Positions 27,616-36,950 of a stretch of DNA of 64,000 bases are shown here, in pieces. The translations under genes were made by a program, and so were the position numbers. The notes beneath the pieces are model-generated. The model was given only the letters and a program-made list of their open reading frames with translations, did no database searches and was not told where the DNA came from. Origin of the DNA: Viridibacillus soli. Its GTDB lineage: Bacteria; Bacillota; Bacilli; Bacillales_A; Planococcaceae. The DNA lies in the NCBI RefSeq assembly GCF_016612995.1, contig NZ_JAEOAH010000017.1, positions 78,453 to 142,452 on the forward strand, given 5' to 3'. Positions within the stretch are counted from its first letter, which is position 1. Every line of letters starts with the position of its first letter.

Positions 27616-28914
27616 CTAACCTTTTAATATATCTAATATTTGTTTTCTGAGTAATTTTTTCTTACCGCTTTCTTGTAAAATATCTTCTGGGAAATATAAT
27701 TTATGGTCTGTTCGACGTTTTCCAGATATGGCATCCACAACGTCCGACGATCTTGATAACTCACGAATTTCATCATTCGGCATTAATAAATGAATGGGCA
27801 AACGTTCCTCTTCCTCACCAGGACGATAAAAATCGTACGGTAAATCTGAAGAGGAGTCGAGTACTAAATAATAAGTAGGATCTATACCAGCCTTACGGAA
27901 TAACTCCTCAAGCTCACGTAGTTTCTGGTAATCTTTAGCAGGGTCAATTTCTACATAATTAAACAATTTACGGTTCACAAATCGACGGCTTAAATCGCTT
28001 AAAATGGGATCCGTTTCTTGCATCCACAATTGAAAGTACGTCAACAAAATACTTTCATCAAGCGCAAGATAATCTTCAAGTTTAATCTCCCCAACGAAAA
28101 ATGCACGAAAATGTGTCGGCTCATGTAAAAATGTATAACCTTTTTCACTTAATGCTTTCGCACGATGTAAAATTTTCGTCAAAATTACTTCGGCACTGCG
28201 TGAAACAGGATGAAAATAAACTTGCCAATACATTTGATAGCGACTCATAATATAGTCCTCTATCGCATGCATTCCACTAGATTTGATAACAACTTGATCT
28301 TCACGTGGACGCATAACGCGTAAAATACGCTCCATATCAAAATGGCCATAACTAACACCTGTATAATAGGCATCCCGCTGTAAATAATCCATACGATCAG
28401 CATCGATTTGACTCGAAATCATACTGACAACTTGTTTATTAACATACGTTTTTGCAATAACATTCGAAACCTTTTGTGGGAAATCGGATGCTACGCGACG
28501 CAGCACTTCATTGACCTCGGTATCGCCCATAATAATATGGCGTGTATATTCTTCGTGATCTAGGTCAAAAACATGTTCAAATGCATGTGAAAACGGACCA
28601 TGCCCTAAATCGTGTAGCAATGCAGCACAAAGAACGACAAGTCGTTCACTTTCGTCCCATTCTGGTCTACCTTTGAACACATCATCGACCATTCTACGGA
28701 CAATTTCATAGACACCAAGCGAGTGATTAAATCGACTATGCTCGGCCCCGTGGAAAACTAAATAAGTTGTACCGAGTTGCTTAATACGGCGTAATCTCTG
28801 AAATTCTCTTGTTCCGACTAAATCCCAAATAACCTGATCTCGCACGTGCACGTAACGATGAACAGGGTCTTTAAATACCTTTTCTTCCTCTAGCTTTGCT
28901 GTCGCGTAACTCAT
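27616..28914 (-). CDS. ywfO: HD-domain phosphohydrolase, YwfO-like
   Basis: A 432-residue dGTPase-like HD hydrolase. Metal-binding motifs: the His in AEHSRFNHSLGV, HD in LLHDLGHGPFSHAFEH, and the later IDADRMDYLQRD. Related proteins are dNTP triphosphohydrolases; the substrate here is inferred only from the family. Start chosen at the ATG at 28914 (MSYATAKLEEEKVFKDP), which gives the family's usual beginning; the open frame runs 25 codons further upstream without support. Confidence 0.85.
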   Translation of the reverse strand: MSYATAKLEEEKVFKDPVHRYVHVRDQVIWDLVGTREFQRLRRIKQLGTTYLVFHGAEHSRFNHSLGVYEIVRRMVDDVFKGRPEWDESERLVVLCAALLHDLGHGPFSHAFEHVFDLDHEEYTRHIIMGDTEVNEVLRRVASDFPQKVSNVIAKTYVNKQVVSMISSQIDADRMDYLQRDAYYTGVSYGHFDMERILRVMRPREDQVVIKSSGMHAIEDYIMSRYQMYWQVYFHPVSRSAEVILTKILHRAKALSEKGYTFLHEPTHFRAFFVGEIKLEDYLALDESILLTYFQLWMQETDPILSDLSRRFVNRKLFNYVEIDPAKDYQKLRELEELFRKAGIDPTYYLVLDSSSDLPYDFYRPGEEEERLPIHLLMPNDEIRELSRSSDVVDAISGKRRTDHKLYFPEDILQESGKKKLLRKQILDILKG

Positions 28915-29146
28915 AAAGGCACCCCACTTCCGATGATCATATTTTTCAGTTGAATATATATGGCTCTTACTAATGTTTAGAATAGTCAAATCTAAAGCTC
29001 ACAATATTTGAATGTCAGGCAACTACTTTTTATACGTAGTCTATTAAATATAACGACCTACTACTCATGATTTTCCTCACTAAATAACAAGAAAATTGCG
29101 ATTCCACACTCTCTTATCGATGAAGTTCATCTTTTTAGTATAAATG

Positions 29147-29173
29147 AAAAAACCACCTTTCGAAAAGGCGGCA
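29147..29173 (-). terminator. Terminator downstream of yuzB
   Basis: On the minus strand, CCGCCTTT pairs with AAAGGTGG and six U follow, 120 bases after the yuzB stop codon. The rest of 28,915-29,292 shows no gene. Confidence 0.65.
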
Positions 29174-29292
29174 AAAGTCGGACTTCTAGTCAAGAAATTA
29201 GTAAGATTATGAACTAATTGCCGAGCTAATAAGCCGAAAGTTTTGTTACATTTTTTTACTAATGATTGTCATATCAACATATTAAACGACTT

Positions 29293-29529
29293 TTATAGTC
29301 GATTCTGTGATTTTAATTTGGCGCGTACCTTTTCCATTAATTCATCTTCTGTTAAAGCAGCACATGGGCGGTTATTGACGAATGCGAACGTTTTCTTACG
29401 TCCTGGACCACAATATGACTGACATGCGATATTGACTGAAGCATCAGCATCGATTTCTTTTAATTTCGGAATTAATGTTTTTAAATGAACGGCCTGACAT
29501 TCATCGCAAACTCGAAATTCGTTTGCCAT
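29293..29529 (-). CDS. yuzB: DUF1450 (YuzB-type) small Cys-rich protein
   Basis: A 78-residue protein with CDEC near the N-terminus and CQSYCGPG, a pattern like thioredoxin-fold ferredoxin-type domains of the DUF1450 family. Function unknown; a metal or Fe-S site is possible. ATG preceded by AAAGGG. Confidence 0.85.
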   Translation of the reverse strand: MANEFRVCDECQAVHLKTLIPKLKEIDADASVNIACQSYCGPGRKKTFAFVNNRPCAALTEDELMEKVRAKLKSQNRL

Positions 29530-29755
29530 CTGTCTACAACCCTTTCTATATCTAAGTATGAATTCTAACAGTCATTGTATCGCATTTACAGCTAGTCATT
29601 CAAGCGGATTATAGAACTTCATGCCACATACACTCACAAACTATACCTCTGCAAAGTAAGCGCCACAACACCTAGCATAATATTTTGCAAGTTTGTGAAT
29701 AAAAAATAGAGAAAGTGTGCACGCTGACACTATCAACATTGTAGGAGGTTATAAA

Positions 29756-30409
29756 ATGGTAAAAATCAGACAAGATGCTTGGTTAAAAGAAAACGATGAA
29801 TTATTAGCAGAAGCAGTCATTCGTCACGTAAAAGAAGGTAGCACACAATTAAATGCCTTTGAAGAAGCTGGAGATGCATTAAACCGTACTGCAGCTGCAT
29901 GTGGATTTCGTTGGAATGCAGTCGTACGAAAAATCTATGAAAATGAATTAGCAGAGGCAAAAAAGGAACGCAAGGAGCGCATGCGCGTTTTTGGGCAAAC
30001 TGTACGCCGTCGTAATACAGGAATCTATCTACTTCCTAATAGTGGAGCGGGTGAAAGTACTGGCCCTGTCGAGCAACAGCGTTCCATTCCACTATCATCG
30101 CTATCACTCGATATTGTCATTGCCTATTTAATGCGTTTGCAGCATATGGGCAGTGGTAACGATTCCGAGACAACGAGATGGCGCCATTTAGCGCATGTTG
30201 CAAATGAAAAAGTAGCACGCTTAGAGGCCGATTTCGAGAAGCTAGAGAAGGAGAATCGCCACATGCGTAAAGATTACGAGCAATTCGCACAAATCATGAA
30301 TCGCGCTCGCCGTATGATTACGCTAGATGAAGAGGAAGAGCATATTGCTCCAGTTTTCACTATGGAGCGCAATGGCAATTTAGTTGTGAAAGAGCCTCCT
30401 ATGAATTAG
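29756..30409 (+). CDS. rsfA: RsfA-family prespore transcription factor
   Basis: A 217-residue DNA-binding protein with an N-terminal Myb/SANT-like domain (residues 1-50; RQDAWLKENDELLAEAVIRHV and CGFRWNAVVRKIYE) and a coiled coil at about 155-190. B. subtilis RsfA tunes sigma-F-dependent prespore genes. GTAGGAGG 7 nt upstream supports the ATG at 29756 over the frame extension to 29717. It stands opposite lipL, as in B. subtilis. Confidence 0.88.
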   Translation: MVKIRQDAWLKENDELLAEAVIRHVKEGSTQLNAFEEAGDALNRTAAACGFRWNAVVRKIYENELAEAKKERKERMRVFGQTVRRRNTGIYLLPNSGAGESTGPVEQQRSIPLSSLSLDIVIAYLMRLQHMGSGNDSETTRWRHLAHVANEKVARLEADFEKLEKENRHMRKDYEQFAQIMNRARRMITLDEEEEHIAPVFTMERNGNLVVKEPPMN

Positions 30410-30491
30410 GTGGAGATTCTGAGTGAGTGGCGCTACCCATACACTCTTTCACACTACTGATTCATAGCTCAATCTCAAATACCCTTAAACC

Positions 30492-30532
30492 AAAAGTAAA
30501 CCCGACTCTCTTGAGAGTCGGGTTTACTTTTT
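30492..30532. terminator. Bidirectional terminator between rsfA and lipL
   Basis: A near-perfect 19-bp stem (arms AAAAGTAAACCCGACTCTC and complement) between converging genes, with A and T tracts at its ends. Confidence 0.92.
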
Positions 30533-31370
30533 AATTCTTTTCATTTCCTAGCATTTTCTTATTACGTTCAAAAACACGATTCAAATAGAAACTATAAAGT
30601 TCCATCTCATTTTGTTGCAATGATCCAATCTTAAGTTCATCGCTAAGTCCCATTAATAATCTTTGTAAATCTATAACCGTCTGTTGAACTGTCCACTTTT
30701 CATCTAGTAGCTCTGATAATGAGGCCATTACTTCTGGGCGTACTTGTGGATAGGTAAATTTCGTCGTCTCACCTTTCAAACCGACTTCATAGAACTCTCT
30801 TATTAAATTTGCACGCTCTGATCCGCTGCCTTCTATACATAGATAGATTTGCACAGCGATACCTTGGCGTAATCTGCGTTGTGAAATGCCTGCAAATTTT
30901 TTACCACCAATGCTGAGATCATATGAGCCTGGGCAGTAAGAACCGACGATTTCATATGCTTCAATATGCTCAGCTGCTTTTGGAAATAATGCTTTGATGA
31001 GCTCGACCATCACATCGTAACCTGTATTAATATCGATTCTTGATTGTTGTTCAGACAACACAATAGAAATATTTAAAACACCGGGATCTAACACAACAGC
31101 AAGCCCACCTGAATTTCGAACAATTGGCGTAAAGCCTTTAGCTGATAAAAATGCCATGCCTTCTGTAATATGAGGTAAGCGATGATCTTGAATGCCAAGT
31201 ACAACTGAATTATCATGCACCCATGTGCGGACTGTTGCTGGTGATAGGTCTTGACCAACTAACTGGCAAAGTGTGTCGTCAGCTGCGAATGATTCTAATG
31301 GTGAATGTCCTATCCCGCTAACGGATTGATCCCAAAAACGCCATATTTTTTGCTGTAAGTATGCTAACAT
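30531..31370 (-). CDS. lipL: Octanoyl-[GcvH]:protein N-octanoyltransferase LipL
   Basis: Moves octanoyl groups from GcvH to the E2 subunits during lipoate assembly. A 279-residue member of the biotin/lipoate ligase fold with IVRNSGGLAVV and GSYCPGSYDLSIGGKKFAG; the Cys (about 144) matches the nucleophile of LipL, which separates it from LplA and LipM. ATG preceded by AGGAG. The place corresponds to B. subtilis ywfL. Confidence 0.92.
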   Translation of the reverse strand: MLAYLQQKIWRFWDQSVSGIGHSPLESFAADDTLCQLVGQDLSPATVRTWVHDNSVVLGIQDHRLPHITEGMAFLSAKGFTPIVRNSGGLAVVLDPGVLNISIVLSEQQSRIDINTGYDVMVELIKALFPKAAEHIEAYEIVGSYCPGSYDLSIGGKKFAGISQRRLRQGIAVQIYLCIEGSGSERANLIREFYEVGLKGETTKFTYPQVRPEVMASLSELLDEKWTVQQTVIDLQRLLMGLSDELKIGSLQQNEMELYSFYLNRVFERNKKMLGNEKN

Positions 31371-31532
31371 TTTTCATTCTCCTGGCCTAAAATGGTTTTC
31401 TTCATTAGCATACACGAATCGGTCAAACTTCTCATGTCAAATTCGTGACTTTCAAGTAAGAAAGAGACTTAATCATCCTTTTTATGCTAAACTTATCGTG
31501 AATGATTCTCACTAAAAGGAGTGTCCATAACA

Positions 31533-32285
31533 ATGATCGAAGCAGCACAAACATTAGATGGTTGGTACGTATTACATGATTTCCGTTCAATCGACTGGGC
31601 TTCTTGGAAACTAATTTCTGCAGAAGAACGCCAAGAAACGATTGATGAATTCATCAAATATCTAGAAAAAATTAACGAAGCTGACATTGCGAAGACAGGA
31701 AGCCATGCTTTCTACTCAATCGTTGGTCAAAAAGCAGATTTCGTGCTTATGACATTACGCGAAACAATGGAAGAATTACAAGAACTTGAGACAGAATTTA
31801 ACAAACTAGCAATTGCTGAGTTCACAATTCCTTCTTACTCTTACGTTTCAGTTGTTGAGCTTTCAAACTATTTAGCAGGTAAAGAATCTGACGAAGATCC
31901 TTACCAAAATCCACATGTACGCTCTCGTTTATATCCTGAATTACCACGTTGGAATCATATTTGTTTCTACCCAATGGATAAACGCCGTCAAGAAGGTGCC
32001 AACTGGTATATGTTACCAATGGATGAGCGTAAAGAGTTAATGCGCAGCCATGGCTTAATCGGTCGTAGCTATGCGGGTAAAGTAAAACAAATCATCTCTG
32101 GTTCTGTCGGTTTCGACGATCACGAATGGGGCGTTACTCTATTTGCTGAAGACGTGTTACAATTCAAAAAACTAATATATGAAATGCGTTTTGATGAAGT
32201 AAGTGCTCGTTATGCTGAGTTCGGCGCGTTCTTCGTTGGTAATATTTTAGACAACGAAAAATTAGTGAAACTTCTATCTGTTTAA
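31533..32285 (+). CDS. hemQ: Coproheme decarboxylase HemQ (chlorite dismutase fold)
   Basis: Last step of the coproporphyrin-dependent haem pathway: peroxide-driven decarboxylation of coproheme to haem b. A 250-residue ferredoxin-like duplicated fold with YPMDKRR and [18 protein letters not shown]; the His near 173 is the expected haem ligand. The ATG at 31533 is chosen over the in-frame GTG at 31521, which overlaps the AAAGGAG ribosome binding site. Confidence 0.94.
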   Translation: MIEAAQTLDGWYVLHDFRSIDWASWKLISAEERQETIDEFIKYLEKINEADIAKTGSHAFYSIVGQKADFVLMTLRETMEELQELETEFNKLAIAEFTIPSYSYVSVVELSNYLAGKESDEDPYQNPHVRSRLYPELPRWNHICFYPMDKRRQEGANWYMLPMDERKELMRSHGLIGRSYAGKVKQIISGSVGFDDHEWGVTLFAEDVLQFKKLIYEMRFDEVSARYAEFGAFFVGNILDNEKLVKLLSV

Positions 32286-32295
32286 TCTCAATTCC

Positions 32296-32335
32296 AAAAA
32301 AGTAAGCCCTTTATTTTAAAGAGCTTACTTTTTTT
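32296..32335 (+). terminator. Terminator of hemQ
   Basis: AAAAAAGTAAGC pairs with GCTTACTTTTTT around a 15-nt loop. Confidence 0.88.
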
Positions 32336-32345
32336 ATTGCACTAT

Positions 32346-32379
32346 GTGTATTTACACTTGTAATATTTATGTGTATACT
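32346..32379 (+). promoter_or_regulatory. Promoter of pnuC overlapped by a small palindrome
   Basis: TTTACA (32351-32356) and TATACT (32374-32379) are 17 bp apart, a near-consensus sigma-A promoter 29 bp before the pnuC ATG. GTGTA-TT-TACAC (32346-32357) covers the -35 element and could be an operator for a repressor of NAD-precursor uptake. Confidence 0.6.
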
Positions 32380-32407
32380 TTGTGAAAAATAACATTTGGA
32401 GGGCATT

Positions 32408-33097
32408 ATGAAAGATTGGACTTTATTTGAAAAATTATGGTTAACCAGCTTTACCCTTATTAATATTTATCTATTTTTTGCTTGGGATGATACTCTATTA
32501 GGGTTAATCAGTTCAATTACAGGAATGCTTTGTGTTGTATTAGTAGCAAAAGGGAAGATGTCAAACTACTATTTCGGTATGATTCAAACATCTACATATG
32601 CTTATATTTCGTATACATATGGATTGTATGGAGAGGCCATGTTAAATGGGCTATTTTACTTTCCTATTCAATTTATCGGACTTTATATGTGGAACAAACA
32701 TAAAGTAAAAGATGATGTTATTGGAGAAGATGTTGAAGTAAAACGTTTAACTAAAAAGGGATGGATTACGGTTATTACAATTAGTATCGTAGCTTCTCTG
32801 ATTTACGCAGAATTGTTGTCATTAATTAATGCGCAACAAGTTCGGATTGACTCCATGGCTGTAGTATTATCGATTATTGCACAGTTCCTAATGATCAAGC
32901 GCTATGCTGAGCAATGGATTATGTGGATTGTCGTCAATGCTTTATCTGTAGTGCTGTGGGTTGTTACATTAACACAATCAGGCGGGAATGATTGGAGTAT
33001 GCTTGTCATGTGGATCGCCTTCCTCTTCAACTCGGTCTTTGGCTACTATAACTGGATTAAAATGTCGAAGGGGCAACAGCTTTCAGAAGTAAAATAA
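32408..33097 (+). CDS. pnuC: Nicotinamide mononucleotide/riboside transporter PnuC
   Basis: A 229-residue membrane protein with about seven helices and the PnuC motif YISYTYGLYGEAMLNGLFYFPIQ-type region (W-x-x-H/N contacts follow in GLYMWNKHK). It imports a pyridine-nucleotide precursor such as nicotinamide riboside, trapped afterwards by phosphorylation. ATG at 32408 preceded by GGAGGG at short spacing (4 nt). Single-gene unit with its own promoter and terminator. Confidence 0.88.
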   Translation: MKDWTLFEKLWLTSFTLINIYLFFAWDDTLLGLISSITGMLCVVLVAKGKMSNYYFGMIQTSTYAYISYTYGLYGEAMLNGLFYFPIQFIGLYMWNKHKVKDDVIGEDVEVKRLTKKGWITVITISIVASLIYAELLSLINAQQVRIDSMAVVLSIIAQFLMIKRYAEQWIMWIVVNALSVVLWVVTLTQSGGNDWSMLVMWIAFLFNSVFGYYNWIKMSKGQQLSEVK

Positions 33098-33102
33098 ATT
33101 GT

Positions 33103-33137
33103 AAAAGTGAGCTCTATATTTAAAAGAGCTCACTTTT
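33103..33137. terminator. Bidirectional terminator between pnuC and the HAD gene
   Basis: AAAAGTGAGCTCT pairs with its complement around a 9-nt loop, followed by T tracts. Confidence 0.85.
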
Positions 33138-33180
33138 TTAGTGTGCATTTTTAATCGAAAAACGTTTTATTTTTAAAATA

Positions 33181-33942
33181 TCACGCATAACGCACGTTGA
33201 ATTCTGCTATTTTCTCAATAATCTGTTGTTCAACATTAAAATCATTTGAAATAGTCTCATCAGAATAAGGTGCAAGCATATCATGATGACCGATCATGAC
33301 GGCATGATGGGCGTGCTTGAACATAGAGATATCATTCGTATCATTACCAAATGCGATATAGCTACCTTGAGGAATACATAGTTGCTTCAAAGCGCTCCAT
33401 TTATGAATACCTGTTGGGCTAATGTCTAGAACCCCTTCATCCTTGTGTAAATGAATAATAATATCTAGCGGCTTCAATTCTTCATAAAGTGCATCCATAT
33501 TATACGAAGTTAAAATGAGTACTTTGACGATAGAGTTTAGTCTTTCTAGTGGCTTCTTCTCTGCCAAATTATGAGGATTGAGATTGTTTAAAATCGGGTG
33601 ATCTGCAGGGCCTGTGTAGGCATAATCCCAGTCTCCATCAATTAAATATGTAGCGCGGTATTTTTCTAATATTGCTTTTAGCTGTACTAATATCATGAAG
33701 CTAAACTCCGCTACCTGTTTAATATTCCCATTCTGACAAATAAGTGAACCGTTGCCACCAACCATTTTGTAGCCGTGAAATCTTTTATCTAGCACTGGCA
33801 ATAAATCACGAATTGGACGTGCGGAAGCAAAGACGACTTCATGGCCGCTTGCTGTTAGCTGCTCCAAGCTTTGTAAAATGGGTTCTGTGACTGGTTGGCC
33901 TTTAAAGCAAATCGTACCATCCAAATCGAAAACAAAATACAT
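33181..33942 (-). CDS. HAD-superfamily hydrolase (Cof/IIB subfamily)
   Basis: A 253-residue Cof-type phosphatase: motif I FDLDGTICF at the N-terminus, motif II in VVFASARP, and motifs III-IV in HKWSALKQL and AFGNDTNDISMF. Such enzymes dephosphorylate sugar phosphates or cofactor phosphates; the substrate cannot be told. I chose the ATG at 33942 (MYFVFDLDGT); an in-frame GTG lies three codons upstream. Confidence 0.85.
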   Translation of the reverse strand: MYFVFDLDGTICFKGQPVTEPILQSLEQLTASGHEVVFASARPIRDLLPVLDKRFHGYKMVGGNGSLICQNGNIKQVAEFSFMILVQLKAILEKYRATYLIDGDWDYAYTGPADHPILNNLNPHNLAEKKPLERLNSIVKVLILTSYNMDALYEELKPLDIIIHLHKDEGVLDISPTGIHKWSALKQLCIPQGSYIAFGNDTNDISMFKHAHHAVMIGHHDMLAPYSDETISNDFNVEQQIIEKIAEFNVRYA

Positions 33943-33987
33943 GTGTGACACTTCTTTCTCTGAGGGTTCGTGAGTTTTGTCCTCTTG

Positions 33988-34455
33988 TTATTTTACTGCG
34001 ACAATTTTGCCGTCTGTGAGCTGTACGAGCTCATCTGCTGTCAGTTGAAACACAGCTTTTGGATGACCCGCCGCTGCCCAAATTGTATCATGTTGAAAAA
34101 GATCTTCATCAATCAACGTAACAATTTCCGATGTATGTCCAATTGGCGCAACTCCGCCGATGACAAAGCCTGTATGCTCACGTACGAAATCTGCATCCGC
34201 CTTACCGAGCTTGTCTTCTACAACTTTGGCAATTAGCTTCTCATTTATACGATTACTACCACTTGCAACAACTAAAAGTGGCGCATTAGTATTTTTCATA
34301 CGAAAAATGATTGATTTTGCAATTTGGGCAACAGTACAGCCAATAGCATCTGCCGCTTCTTGGGCAGTGCGCGTGCTATCTGGTAACTCTACTACTTGAT
34401 TTTCAAAACCTAATGATTGTAATGTCGTTTGAATTGCAAGTGCGCTTTCTTTCAT
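33988..34455 (-). CDS. YbaK/EbsC-type aminoacyl-tRNA deacylase
   Basis: A 155-residue editing-domain protein that resembles YbaK, which hydrolyses mischarged Cys-tRNA(Pro). Motifs: AKSIIFRMKN with the conserved Lys, VASGSNRINEKL, and GGVAPIGHTSEI. The second ATG (34455) is preferred: GGAG lies 9 nt upstream, while the first ATG abuts it. Confidence 0.87.
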   Translation of the reverse strand: MKESALAIQTTLQSLGFENQVVELPDSTRTAQEAADAIGCTVAQIAKSIIFRMKNTNAPLLVVASGSNRINEKLIAKVVEDKLGKADADFVREHTGFVIGGVAPIGHTSEIVTLIDEDLFQHDTIWAAAGHPKAVFQLTADELVQLTDGKIVAVK

Positions 34456-34552
34456 TGAATACATCTCCTAAAATAGATATTTTTTTCATTATACATGAAT
34501 TACCGGTCTTATTTTCATAATAGTGCATATATTTTAAAGAGGAGGTTTTACG

Positions 34553-34972
34553 ATGCCTGTCGTACAATCGACGGAAAAGCAATTAGAATTACTAGCAAGA
34601 TTAATGCGAGCTGAGGCAGAAGGTGACGGTGAACTTGGCATGCTGATGGTTGGCAATGTTGGGGTAAACCGGGTAATTGCTAGCTGCCTTGACTTCAATG
34701 ATATTCGAACACTTGAGCAAATGGTTTTTCAACGACCAGGTGGGTTTGAAGCAACGATTAAGGGTTATTTTTATCAACGGGCACGTGAACAAGATAAACG
34801 TTTAGCACGCAGAGTGATTAATGGCGAAAGATTTCACCCAGCTTCGCGCTCGCTATGGTTTTTCATGCCTGAAGGTGCTTGTCCTGCACAGTGGTATGGT
34901 CAGTGGAATACAGGACGCTTTAAATCGCATTGTTTCTTCTCTCCAACAGAAAGTGACTGTCCACAAATTTAA
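34553..34972 (+). CDS. cwlJ: Spore cortex-lytic cell wall hydrolase CwlJ
   Basis: A 139-residue SleB/CwlJ-type hydrolase: LARLMRAEAEGDGELGMLMVG holds the catalytic Glu, and the C-terminal half has FHPASRSLWFF and GRFKSHCFF. It has no signal peptide, as usual for CwlJ, which is placed in the coat from the mother cell and cuts cortex during germination. It is followed by gerQ, whose product CwlJ needs. CATATATT about 30 bp upstream is a weak sigma-E-like -10. AGAGGAGG precedes the ATG. Confidence 0.92.
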   Translation: MPVVQSTEKQLELLARLMRAEAEGDGELGMLMVGNVGVNRVIASCLDFNDIRTLEQMVFQRPGGFEATIKGYFYQRAREQDKRLARRVINGERFHPASRSLWFFMPEGACPAQWYGQWNTGRFKSHCFFSPTESDCPQI

Positions 34973-34992
34973 CTGTTAGAAAGGATGAATGA

Positions 34993-35337
34993 ATGGTCCA
35001 GTACTATTGGACACCGAACTACCAACAAATGACTCCTCCCCAGATGACAATTCCGAGTGGTAGACCACCGGGTGGTCTACCACGAGAGGAATCTTATATC
35101 GAAAATATTTTGCGATTAAATCGTGGGAAGCCGGGGAATTTTCACTTTTCGTTTGAGCATAAAGTAAATGGTGGCGAAAACACGCTTAATGTACGCGGTG
35201 TCGTGGAGGCGGCTGGGCGCGATCATGTCATTTTAAGTGATCTCAGAACGAATCACCGATTTCTCTTCCCGATGATTTACTTTGATTATGCTGAATTTGA
35301 CGAACCGTTAAATTACTTTGATCAAAATCGACCTTAA
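34993..35337 (+). CDS. gerQ: Spore coat protein GerQ
   Basis: A 114-residue coat protein. The N-terminal 35 residues are rich in Tyr, Gln and Pro (YYWTPNYQQM), then a conserved domain with SYIENILRLNRGK and DHVILSD. In B. subtilis GerQ anchors CwlJ in the spore and is crosslinked by transglutaminase; Lys and Gln residues suitable for this are present. It starts 20 nt after cwlJ with AAAGGA upstream. Confidence 0.93.
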   Translation: MVQYYWTPNYQQMTPPQMTIPSGRPPGGLPREESYIENILRLNRGKPGNFHFSFEHKVNGGENTLNVRGVVEAAGRDHVILSDLRTNHRFLFPMIYFDYAEFDEPLNYFDQNRP

Positions 35338-35342
35338 TAAAT

Positions 35343-35378
35343 GATAAAACCCTTCCATTTTAGTGGAAGGGTTTTATC
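35343..35378. terminator. Bidirectional terminator after gerQ
   Basis: A perfect 15-bp stem with a 6-nt loop between converging genes. Confidence 0.9.
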
Positions 35379-35380
35379 GT

Positions 35381-36442
35381 TTACTTTTCAACTTGCAAAT
35401 GTTGTTGAAGGGCTTGTTTAAAAGTTGCTGGGTCATCTAAACGAATCGCAACACGTGAATATTGCTTTTTAAACCCTAACAAAATAGATGCTGTACAAGG
35501 TTTTTTCAGTTCTAAAATGACATGTGGGTGCACGACTTCAAAATCTCTTGCAACGAATTCAATCGCTGTTTTAGAATCAAGCTTTTTTTCAAGCTCTTCT
35601 TGATCTATCGTAATTGATTCAATGTCATCTATCGAAAGCTCCATCTGCTTTGCTAAGCCTAAAGATAAATATAGTTTCTGTTCTTTCAGACGTACTGGAT
35701 TCAAACGTACTGCCTGGATATCTCCAAGGAAAAAGATAACGGTGTACACATTCAAAACCAGTAAGATAATTGACAGTACCATTGATTTTTCGTGGAGCCA
35801 CCAGTGGATACCGATTGTTTCGATCACGATAGCATGTATAAGCATAATTTGAAATGCGAGTAGACTGGATTTTTTATGTAAAGTAAAGGTGTTGGATGCT
35901 ACTGGAATAGGCTTTTTCCATGAAGCAAAGGCGTAGTAATACATAAGTAAATCAGAAACAATCATCTGCACGATTCGTTTCTTAGATACTTTTTGTTGTA
36001 CCGCCTTTGGGAAGGCAAATAATAAGTCTTCATCATACGTACGTACTTCTCGCATGACCGCTGGCATAAGTATGAAAAGTAAACCTATCAAACTCAACTC
36101 CAATAAAACTACGGAGCCTTCAATAGCAAATCCTACATAAGAGAATGCTACAAATGGTTCAAGATGATGCGCTGGAATTAATAACTTTGCGAAAATCAAT
36201 CCACCAGCCATCAGCATAATAAAGCGCTTTATAGTAAATTTGTTTTTTCGATCAATTGCGAGGATTAATAACGGTATAACAATTGCTAAATCTAAAAGAC
36301 TTCCAAGAATAACAGCTTTAGTCTCCTCTTGCAAAATAATTCCCGACAATGGCGTGCGATATAATGCAAAGTTCGTAGAAAGGACAAGTACAAGTAACGC
36401 CATCCAAATATAGCTTTTCAAATCTCTTTCTGTTGCTACCAT
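35381..36442 (-). CDS. Polytopic membrane protein of unknown function
   Basis: A 353-residue protein with about eight hydrophobic segments within residues 10-255, and a C-terminal soluble part of about 100 residues with a beta-rich, PH-like pattern (IDDIESITIDQEELEKK; VHPHVILELKKPC). No family recognised with confidence. ATG preceded by AGAGGTG. Monocistronic. Confidence 0.7.
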   Translation of the reverse strand: MVATERDLKSYIWMALLVLVLSTNFALYRTPLSGIILQEETKAVILGSLLDLAIVIPLLILAIDRKNKFTIKRFIMLMAGGLIFAKLLIPAHHLEPFVAFSYVGFAIEGSVVLLELSLIGLLFILMPAVMREVRTYDEDLLFAFPKAVQQKVSKKRIVQMIVSDLLMYYYAFASWKKPIPVASNTFTLHKKSSLLAFQIMLIHAIVIETIGIHWWLHEKSMVLSIILLVLNVYTVIFFLGDIQAVRLNPVRLKEQKLYLSLGLAKQMELSIDDIESITIDQEELEKKLDSKTAIEFVARDFEVVHPHVILELKKPCTASILLGFKKQYSRVAIRLDDPATFKQALQQHLQVEK

Positions 36443-36510
36443 TTCATCACCTCTTTTTTATTTTACAAAAAAAGAAAACATATACTTTCAAAAACATATC
36501 AACCTTTACT

Positions 36511-36543
36511 AAAAAATCCTACCCGGTAAACAAGTAGGATTTC
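36511..36543 (-). terminator. Terminator of the ywdK operon
   Basis: AAATCCTAC/GTAGGATTT stem with an 11-nt loop, followed on the minus strand by a U run. Confidence 0.85.
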
Positions 36544-36551
36544 TTTTAAAA

Positions 36552-36929
36552 CTAAGCAAGTTTAAGTGCTGCAAGAATAACCATAACCCAAGCAGCTAAG
36601 AATAACACGCCACCAATTGGTGTAATAGCTCCTAAAACGCCGACACCTGTTAAGCATAAAACGTATAAGCTTCCTGCAAAAAATACGATACCCGCAAGCA
36701 TTAAATAACCAGCGCGGGATAATTGAGCAACAGGTCCGATTAATGAGGAGCTCATTAATATACCAATTGCGATTAAACCTATTGCATGGAACATTTGATA
36801 TTGTACAGCTGTATCCCATACTGTTGCATAGTGATCTGATAATTTCTCCTTAAGTGCATGCGCACCAAATGCGCCTAATGCAACTGCCAAAAATGCGTTT
36901 ACCGCACCTGAAATAATGAAGAATTTCAT
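36552..36929 (-). CDS. ywdK: DUF423 membrane protein, YwdK-like
   Basis: A 125-residue protein with four hydrophobic helices and the family motif GAFGAHALK near residue 20. Function unknown. The ATG at 36929 (MKFFIISGAV) gives the usual family start; an ATG five codons upstream is also in frame. Last gene of a small operon with ywdI and the Cys-rich protein. Confidence 0.85.
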   Translation of the reverse strand: MKFFIISGAVNAFLAVALGAFGAHALKEKLSDHYATVWDTAVQYQMFHAIGLIAIGILMSSSLIGPVAQLSRAGYLMLAGIVFFAGSLYVLCLTGVGVLGAITPIGGVLFLAAWVMVILAALKLA

Positions 36930-36950
36930 ATCCCTTTGACACATCCTTTT

